Shown: piece after piece, positions 47,573 to 55,900 of the stretch
How positions within the stretch are numbered: the first letter of the stretch is position 1
Layout: each line of letters starts with the position of its first letter
NCBI RefSeq assembly: GCF_022539505.1
Contig: NW_025901037.1
Coordinates: 1 to 64,000 of the forward strand
Length of the DNA stretch: 64,000 bases
Source of the DNA: Lolium rigidum
Lineage: Eukaryota > Streptophyta > Magnoliopsida > Poales > Poaceae
Direction of reading: 5' to 3'
Position numbers and translations under genes: made by a program
The notes under the pieces: generated by a model
What the model saw: the letters and a program-made list of their open reading frames with translations, nothing else
Told to the model about the DNA's origin: nothing
The model's database searches: none

Positions 47573-48786
47573 ACTGCTGATATAGCTCCTAAATTTGTCT
47601 ACGGGGCCAACTTGGTCAGCACAGAGCAGCTGCATAAACTGCCAACACATATGCGGAATTTGCATCAGTGGTACCTTGATGCATGCAAGGAGAACATAAT
47701 GTACATCGTGGCGAGTATACCATGGGAATATTACTACCGAAAGGAGGAGATCCATATTGAGATGAATGAACTCGCGCGTTATTCAATCTAGATGCCCTCG
47801 ACAAATCTCTCATGAGTTGCTATTGCTTGTAAGTTGTTAACTACATATAAGTTCATTTTCATTCAGTTCATGTTCGTTTTCATTGCATATATATACTCAT
47901 TATATCTTATGTGTTCTCTTATGCGGATCGAAGATCGGTGAATGCGAAGTAATAATATTATCAATGTTGGGTTTATTGACCCGGATAAAATACATGTTGA
48001 AACGGTGAAGCATAAACGCGAAGAAACGGGGGAAACCTACTAAGGTTTTTGGGGGAGCAATATTTACGTGATTCAATATTGTTTCCTTACAACTACGAGT
48101 GAGAGTCTTAATGATCTTTTATGCACATTCAATTTTTCTTACTCGATGTTAAGTGTAATTCCCGACGTATATGCATAACATGTGCAGCTTCCACTGGATT
48201 CTACTAGACATTCAACCCGATAAGGGAATAGTTGAAGTAAAAGACCCACCGAGTAGAGGCGTGGACGGGTTCAAGGACTTGCGGAAGTTGCTCCAAGTGT
48301 AATTTCCTTCATCGCCGCGCTTTATTATTCGTGAGATATCAATTAATTATCCACTCATTCAATCATTCTTTTGCCCGGCAGGGCTTGGACCGCTTTCAAG
48401 AGACATCGTAAGGACGGTACACAGGCGCAGAAGCTAACATTTACTCCTCGTACCTTGCTCCCGGCAGCCACAAGGGACGAATCTATGTGGATACTACGTT
48501 TGCGAGTCCATTCGCATGTTAACCACCGAGAAGCAGAACAATAATAAATTCGACGTAAGCAATAACATTCACAACTTTATTTATTATCATCAATATTTCG
48601 TTATCAAGACCGATATAGTCATACTCATCTCATTTTCGTATATAGGTCGACTTCATGCGGGACGTGACTCCAACCAAAGGAACACGCACTAGGAATCGCG
48701 GAGGAACCGCGGGACTTTTGATTAAAGATGTACTAAACAACAAAGGCTTGTTTAGTCCAAATAGATGCTCTACCTCCAAATAGACG
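47573..48786 (+). pseudogene. Ulp1-like (C48) protease part of a second CACTA, decayed
   Basis: Exon-like pieces follow one another on +. They are 47573-47829 (FVYGANLVSTEQLHKLP, LHQWYLDACKENIMYIVA, then after a frame change LDALDKSLMSCYCL), about 47937-48020 (VGFIDPDKIHVETVKHKREE), about 48185-48300 (FHWILLDIQPDKGIVEVKD) and about 48380-48786 (LCGYYVCESIRMLTTEKQN). HW and the C of LCGYY correspond to the His and Cys of the Ulp1 catalytic triad; the Asp is likely the D of IVEVKD. Proteins of this type are encoded next to tnp2 in many plant CACTAs. Frameshifts and a missing 5' end make it a remnant. It begins exactly at the terminus of the 19-kb element. Confidence 0.7.
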
Positions 48787-48959
48787 GTCGTTAGTACCGC
48801 TTGTCGATCGTGAGCTAAATGTATATATGTAGGGAATCTACGAATATGTGTAAGGGGAATCGACTTTTGCTTGCAATATTTGTTTGATCGATCTATATAT
48901 ATATATTGAATGAACGTGTACAACTTCTAGTAGCGTACAAATATATGCAACTTCTATTT

Positions 48960-49272
48960 TAGAACGAAAAAAAATGAAATAACGAGCGGTCGGTGGCGGG
49001 TGAGGGGTGTCGCACCCCTCAAACCCTAAAGCGACAGGCGTTGTGCGCGCGCCACGTAGAGGGCCTTTTGTCGCGGGTGGTAATACCGCCCGCGACAAAA
49101 GGGCTTGTGCCGTGCGCGCCCCGCGGCTGCCACGTGGTGGACCTTATGTCGCGGGTCGTAAGTGACCCGCGACAAAAGGTTAACCCTTTTGTCGCGCCAC
49201 CTTTGTCGCGGCTGGCCGCCCGCGACAAAAGGGCCTTACCACCCGGAACAAAAGGCCTGTTATCTACTAGTG
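48960..49272. mobile_element. Right end of the second CACTA element
   Basis: The minus-strand reading from 49272 begins CACTAGTAGATAACAGGCC and continues TTTTGTTCCGGGTGGTAAGG, a common grass CACTA terminus. Inward lie inverted subterminal units of TTTTGTCGCGGGT and CCCGCGACAAAAGG, at least six copies, which can fold into hairpins. The downstream three bases are TAT. The left end of this element is not in the window. Confidence 0.8.
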
Positions 49273-50065
49273 TATGTACAGCAAAACCCATTATTTAGCT
49301 TGAAATGGTACCCTACTTATAATTATTGCTGACACTAATTTTTAACCATATTGGTACATATATAGGTGGGGATCCCATATTACACCAGAACTGTGTGTTG
49401 GCTCCACTTTGCACTGAACTGTTTCGATGATTGGTCGAGTGGTAGGAGAGACTACGTTACATTATCTTTCTCCCTTCCGAAGTTCCGTACCATAGAAATT
49501 AATAACAATTCAGCCTTTGGTACAAATTCTTGGACGCAATCGACTAAACTAACTCATCCGTATCTCTAGAGATCTAATATTTCCGAGTGAATTTTCTCTT
49601 TCGTGAATGTCACTTTGAAGTGAAAGATATGTGCGTCCCGGTCCAAGGTTGACGTGCATAAAAATCATTAATCCAAAGAGCAACGAGGTCCAAATCAACA
49701 CATCTTGTGCGTGGACACCGATTAATAGATCGTTTTTTTTTTTTGGAAAAAAAAGAGCAACGAGGTCGATCAAATCAACACATCAATTGTGCGTGGACAC
49801 CAGATGTGGTATTTTAGTCTACTTGGAGTATACATCACCCATATATTGTGGGGGCGTAGAATATCATTATTGCCCGATTTAGGCGACATAACCCGAATCG
49901 CAAGAAATGATTGTATACTCCTATTATTCGAATTCCCTTTCTGGCGACCGACCGCCAGAGCGGTTAGTTTCTACAGCGCGAAACCCGCCCGCGTCCGTCC
50001 ACGTACCTGATTTTGTCGTATTCGATCCGGCCTGCTCTCGCTTCACGTCCCGCGCGGAAAAAATG
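49273..50065. repeat. Intergenic DNA with a short tandem duplication
   Basis: No gene is visible. The sequence AGAGCAACGAGGTC, then CAAATCAACACATC, then TGTGCGTGGACACC occurs at 49677-49719 and 49754-49801, with GAT and AAT added in the second copy, separated by a T/A homopolymer. From about 49930 the DNA becomes GC-rich (GGCGACCGACCGCCAGAGCG) and leads into the tRNA-like sequence. Confidence 0.5.
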
Positions 50066-50145
50066 AATTGCTCCCGGGGGGAATCGAACCAGCAACCTCT
50101 CGCCCGCACGCGAGCCCAACGGGCCAACCAGTTGAGCTACTAGTC
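50066..50145 (-). other. tRNA-like sequence, left of the 107-bp array
   Basis: Read on the minus strand it has an A-box-like TAGCTCAACTGGTTGG (50124-50139) and an exact B-box GGTTCGATTCC (50080-50090), with an anticodon-arm-sized interval between. The 3' CCCGGGAGC has no complementary 5' strand, so an acceptor stem cannot form. It is a tRNA relic or the pol III head of a retroposon, not a working tRNA gene. Confidence 0.55.
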
Positions 50146-50515
50146 ATACGTGTTAAATGCAGAGGCGGATTGTTTTTGTACTATCGAATGTATATGTTAG
50201 AAACGTTAAAAATTAACTTTTTTTCACGAATTCCCTTTTCTGATTTTTCATTTATATCATTTATTTTCGATTGCTTAAATTTATCCTAGCTAAGAATTTT
50301 TTTTTCAATTCCCTTTGTACAATTCCCTTTTCAGTTCCATTTTTACAATTCCCTTTTTTTATTACTATGTAAGCTGATTCATGTTTCGTTTAACCAACTA
50401 TTATAATTCCCTTTTTCGGGCTTGTGGTTTTTAAGGGGGAAAAATAACGGGTGGGAGATTCACTTGCAACTCAAATGAACTACCACTTGCTACTCAAATT
50501 AAGTACCATTATTAA
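50146..50515. other. AT-rich spacer before the 107-bp array
   Basis: No gene is seen. Several ATTCCCTTTT phrases recur between 50220 and 50420, like a diffuse short repeat. Confidence 0.4.
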
Positions 50516-52195
50516 GTTGTAAGGTAAAAAAAAGTTGCTAAAATATTCTAAATTAAAATAAATTTTTAGGGTTGCTAGGTATTTATATTTACCTTTGATA
50601 GATAACGTGCACCGGGTTGATAACTTCTAAACAAAAAAAAGGAGTCTCTAAAAATATTATAAATGAAATTAAATTTTTAGGGTTGATAGTTATTTAATTT
50701 TACCATTGATAAATAACGGGTCGCCGGGTTGATAGGTCGCAAACTAAAAAGGAGTCACTAAAATATTCTAAATGAAATAAATTTTTGGGTTGGTAGTTAT
50801 TCATATTTACCGGTGATAAATAACGGGGCACCGGGTTGATGATAGCTAAATATTCTAATAAAATAATTTTTAGAGTCGATAGTTATTTATTTTTACCATT
50901 GATAAATAACGGGTCACCGGGTTGATAGCTTGCAAACTAAAAAAAAAGGGTCACTAAAATATTTTAAATGAAATACTTTTTAGGGTTGGTAGTTATTCAT
51001 TTTTACCGGTGATAAATAACGGGGCACCGGGTTGATAGCTTGTAAATGAAAATAATCGCTAAATATTCTAAATAAAATAATTTTTAGGGTTGATAATTAT
51101 TGATTTTTACCATTGATAAATAACGGGTCACCGGGTTGATAGCTCGCAAACTAAAAAGGAGTCACTAAAATATTCTAAATGAAATACTTTTTAGAGTTGG
51201 TAGTTATTCATATTTACCGATGATAAAAAATGGAGCACCGTGTTGGTAGCTTGTAAATTAAAAATAATCACTAAATATTTTAAATAAAATAATTTTTATG
51301 GTTGATAGTTATTTATTTTTACCATTGATAAAAAACGGATCACCGGGTTGATAGCTTGCAAACAAAAAAAGTATCACTAAAATATTCTAAATGAAATACA
51401 TTTTAGGGTTGGTAGTTGTTCATATTTACCGGTGATAAATAACGGGGCACCGGGTTGATAGATTGTAAATTAAAAATAATCGCTAAATATTCTAAATAAA
51501 ATATTTTTTAGGGTTGATAGTTATTTATTTTTGCCATTGATAAATAACGGGTCACCGGGTTGATAGCTTGCAAATTAAAATAATCGCTAAATATTTTAAA
51601 TAAAATACATTTTAGGGTTGGTAGTCATTTATATTTACCGTTGATAAATAATGGGGTTCCGGGTTGATAGCTTGCAAACTAAAAAATAATCGCTAAAATA
51701 TTGTAAGTGAAATTATCTTTTTAGGGTTGATAGTTTTATATTTTCCCGTTGATAAATAACGGGGCACCTGGTTGATAGTTTTGTAAACTAAAAAAGAGAC
51801 GCTAAAATATTCTAAATGAAATTAGCTTTTTAAGGTTGGTAGTTATTTAGATTTACCGTTGGTAAATAACGAGTCATCGGGGTGATAGATTTATAACTTA
51901 ACAAAAAGAGTCGCTAAAATATTTTTAATGAAATTAGCTTTTTAGGGTTGGTAGTTATTTACATTTACCGTTGGTAAATAACGGGACAACGGGTTGATAG
52001 CTTGTAACTAAAAAAGATTCGTTAAAATATTCTAAATAAAATTAGATTTTAGGGTTGGTAGTTATTTATATATATTGTTCATAAATAACGGGGCACGGGG
52101 TTGATAACTTGTAAGATAAAAAAAGAATTGCTAAAATATTTTGAATGAAATTAACTTTTTTAAGGTTTCTACTTAATTATATTTACTGTAGAAAA
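50516..52195. repeat. AT-rich ~107-bp tandem array with dimeric higher-order structure, about 15-16 copies
   Basis: The core CACCGGGTTGATAGCTTG recurs with spacings of mostly 104-112 bp (one of 86), from about 50611 to 52096. Each unit contains CTAAAATATTCTAAATGAAA, TTTTTAGGGTTGGTAGTTAT and TTTACCNNTGATAAATAACG. Between about 50720 and 51560 two versions alternate: CATTGATAAATAACGGGTCA and GGTGATAAATAACGGGGCA. The effective unit there is therefore a dimer of about 212 bp. Copies toward the right (after 51650) are more diverged and do not alternate. There is no coding potential. Confidence 0.9.
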
Positions 52196-52299
52196 AATGT
52201 CCATAATGCAAATACCCGTGTTGAGAAGTTTCTGATTTTTTATTCTGCCAGGTTATTGATGATGGTATAAAATCTGTTTGTCTCCCACTAATGCATGAA

Positions 52300-52368
52300 G
52301 TGTTCGGTGGTGGAGTTGGTGCGGCCCTGTTTCCTCCTGCGCGCGGTCGCGGGTTCGAATCCTGGCCA
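52300..52368 (+). other. tRNA-like sequence, right of the 107-bp array
   Basis: An exact B-box GGTTCGAATCC at 52352-52362 lies about 45 bp after a degenerate A-box-like GGTGGAGTTGGTG. It faces the opposite way from the tRNA-like sequence at 50066-50145. No full cloverleaf with a paired acceptor stem can be drawn. Confidence 0.45.
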
Positions 52369-52566
52369 GATCGCGATTTAATTTTTACTGCCCAGGTCGC
52401 GCGGACTTTCCAGAAATGGAAACAACCGATTCGATTTCTATTTTGGGAAACTGATCGCTCGGGTGGGATGGAACGATCGGCCGCTAGCTAGGGTCTCCCC
52501 CTATTATTGTCCTTTCAACGCCTCAGGTGAGCAAGCATTACAGTGACTGGCGTTGGCCTATTTATC

Positions 52567-52573
52567 TATAAAA
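52567..52573 (+). promoter_or_regulatory. TATA box of the bHLH gene
   Basis: CTATAAAAGG lies about 410 bp before the start codon. The leader probably holds an intron (donor GAG-GTAACTT at 52660, acceptor TGCAG ending at 52963), leaving the ATG shortly after the acceptor. Confidence 0.5.
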
Positions 52574-52978
52574 GGCAAAAGCTCTCCTATGCTCCTTTGG
52601 GTGTCACTCCCTAGTTTATTGGAGGAGTCATAGTGATCTTCTGCAAGGTGCGATTTGAGGTAACTTATTTTCTTTGCGATCCGTTAGGCTAGGCCAGCTC
52701 TTTTAGTAATTCCTCTGTATGCTAAGCTATACATTCAGTCTGGTCTTCTTCTCTTGGTCTTTGCATTAGTTCCATTTTTTTTGGAGAGGTCATACGTTGC
52801 TTTTTTCCTATAAGGCGCCGCAGTGAATACTATAACATAGTGGAACTGAATAAAACAGATTCTCTCACTCTGGATAAAAGAAGTATATATAGAAAGAAAG
52901 AAAAAATGATGCCGAAGAAAGTTTCCTTCTAGAATCAGATGGGGATCTGATCATTTGGTGCAGTTGTAGCTTAGAAAC

Positions 52979-55900
52979 ATGGATGACTCGGCCCTATTCA
53001 TGCAATGGGCCATGGAGACGCTGGAGCACGAGCAGCCGGCGGGCGTCGTTAACGGCAACCCCGGCGAGGTTGCATTCCCCTCGCTTCAGGCCCTCCGTGA
53101 CGTCTCGCACGCAACCCTCGTCTTCGACGAGCTGATCATGGACATGGAGGCCCACGCGGCAAACAGCGGGAGCTCCGGCGAAACCACCGACGGTAGCGGA
53201 GGCGGCGATTTCTCGTCCACAGCGCCCAGGCATCACGACGTTTCAACCTCGTTCAGGTGCGCTCCGAACCATGGCAACAACAGTGGTCCCACCAACATGG
53301 CCGTGATGAGCTGGAACTTCAGCGCCGCCTCCGCGCAGCCCGGCAGCGACGGCACGCTGGAGGATGCTACCGCCGTTGGCATACCTTACGAGCGTGCCAT
53401 GCCGGACATGGCTCACGTATCGCAGCCGACGAGGAGGACCTCCACGAAGAGCAACGCCGGCGGCACGGGAACCACGTCGGCTCCGTTCGTGGTGGACCAC
53501 ATCATGGCTGAGCGGAAGCGCAGGGAGAAGATCAACCAGCGCTTCATCGAGCTCTCCACTGTCATCCCCGGCCTCAAGAAGGTGACCCTCCAATTAAATC
53601 CAGTGGTTTCATACTCATGGAGCTCCCCGGAAATGCGGGGAAATAAATCTCATCAGTGCTGTTGATTTAGATGGACAAGGCGACGATCCTTTCTGACGCG
53701 ACCCGGCACGTGAAGCAGCTGCAAAGCCCTCGAGGCCACTGGTGGTGGCAGCAACGGCAGGAGCGTCGTCGAGACGGTGGTGCTCGTCAAGAAGCCATGC
53801 TACGCCGCCGTAGGGGACGACAACGGCTCCCCCTCGTCGGCGTCGTCTGGGTCGCCGGCGGCGAGGGACCCGCTGCCAGAGATCGAGGTGCGCTTCTCGG
53901 AGAACGGCGTGATGGTGAGGATCGTCTGCGACGAGGCCAAGGGGGTCGTCGTGAAGGTGCTGTCTGAGGCGGAGGAGGGGCTCCACCTCAGCATCACCCA
54001 CGCCAATGTCATGGCGTTCACGGCCTGCACTGTCATCATAACCATCACGGCTAAGGCAAGTTTCCGGTTTTCCTTGATTCTGCATTTTGGTCATTTGGTA
54101 AAAACTCACTCCCTTCAACAATTCTTGTCGGGATTTTACATTTTAGTTCAAAAATCACGACACGAATAATGGAATGGATGGAGTAATACTCCGTACCTTT
54201 AAGATGGGGCTTTTGAAAATACATGTCGAGTCTATGTGACCTTGCTAATTAAGGGCTGGGCTAGGGCATATGGCACGATTTCACCCCTCCGGCTCCCGCG
54301 TGCCCCATAACCAAAGGGCATCTACAACGGTCCGATCGTTTGCAACTGCGCGGTTGAAAAATGCGCTTGCATCCAAGTCCAGCGATCCAACGTATAGTGA
54401 TCGGGCTGTTCGCGGGGACGGACACACGGCCCAAATATAACAGACGCAACTTGGACGCTCTCCCTCTCTCATCTCTAAGGGCGATTCTTTGGGAGAACTC
54501 AGTCGACCCACCTCGCTCGTCTCCGATCTGCAGGTTCCTCCACCTTCGGTGGCCGCTCCGGCGGTGGGAGGGTGGGGAATCCGTGGATCGAGGCCTGTAC
54601 ATACCATAGGGCTAGGTTGGACCGCGGATGGCGTCACCATGGAGGTGGTGGTGGCGGCGGAGAGGACCTTTTGGGTGGCTTTCTTCCCCTCTTGCGGTGG
54701 CGTTCTTTGGAGCTTCACCGCGCGGCAGCTGTCTTCCCTGAGCCGGTGGATCGATGGATCTGCTGCGCTCGTTGTGCCCCGGCCGGGTCCAGAGGGGCGG
54801 TGGATCGGGAGTCAAGATAAGAAGGTGGAGCTGGTGTTGAAGACCAGCGCGACGGCGGCGTTTCACCGGGTAGGATCTTCGGATCCGGTGATTTGCGACC
54901 TCCCGTCTGCCACGGGGCTAGCTCCTATCCAAGGCGTGAAGTGGAGCAGCGGCACGCCATCGACGACCCCAGTTCATCGTCCTCGTCGGGATCTAGAAGA
55001 AGGGCTTATCTGTATTTTCTGTGTTTTTGTGGGTCTTTCTGTAAGAACGCTGGTTTACTACTACTCCTCCTTTTCACAAAAAAAACACGGCCGAAATATG
55101 CGTCTCGGATGCGTCTCGGCGGACGATGCATGCATGGTCACGCCATGTGACAACTAGTTTCTCCCACGGGCCCGCCTGGCAGCGACCTAGGTCTTCTCAA
55201 GCATTCCAGTTCTTGCGACGAGGCATTGCTTCGGCAGTCTGCGCCACGTTAATGGCGATGCCTCTCCCACCGTGCGGCCGCCGCCCACCTCTGCCAATGA
55301 AATTAATGCCATTGCCAAACGTGTCGCACGCCTCGGCTTCCTCCGTCGTATATAAAGAGGGGTGTGCGCTCGGCTGCCTCATCATCTCCTCTACACAAAC
55401 CCAAGCCGCCGCACAATCTCCACCACCCTCAGAAGCCCGCGAGGGAATCCATGGCGGGTCTAGCTGGCTGGCGAGGCGGTCGAGGCCGCGGGTGTGGTTG
55501 CCGCGGTAGGGGCCGCCATGCTGGAGCAACATCACCCCGCCGCTCGTCGTCACTTAGAACATTGTCGTCTTCGCAGCACGTGAGCACCTTCGAGTTCATC
55601 CTCCGCATCGATGATGACCTCCTCGCCATCAAGCAGTTGTCGGACAAGTTCGCCAAGTTCATCGATGGCGCCGAGCTGGCCGAGTTGTAGCTGCGGGAGG
55701 CCAGATGTGGCTTTTGTCGGTGGCCTGTCGAAGTCTTGTTCAACGGGCAGGACAAGATGTACATGCGCACCGGGAGGGCCAAGTTCGCCCACGCCCAAAA
55801 CCTCGAGGCCGGCTGCCTGCTGACCTTCCTCTATGAAGGTGACAATGAGATGATTGTCAAAGTATTCGGCAAGACATCCTGCCGGAGGCACTTCCACACA

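Noticed and set aside
50066..50145. Functional tRNA gene
   Set aside because: A- and B-boxes are present, but the acceptor stem cannot pair, so I call it tRNA-like only.
53243..54048. Minus-strand and alternative-frame open frames over the bHLH exons
   Set aside because: They are GC-rich shadows of the conserved bHLH coding frame.
54489..55157. 222-codon open frame in the bHLH intron as a real gene
   Set aside because: GC-rich with open frames on several strands and frames, no domain and no splice or promoter support.
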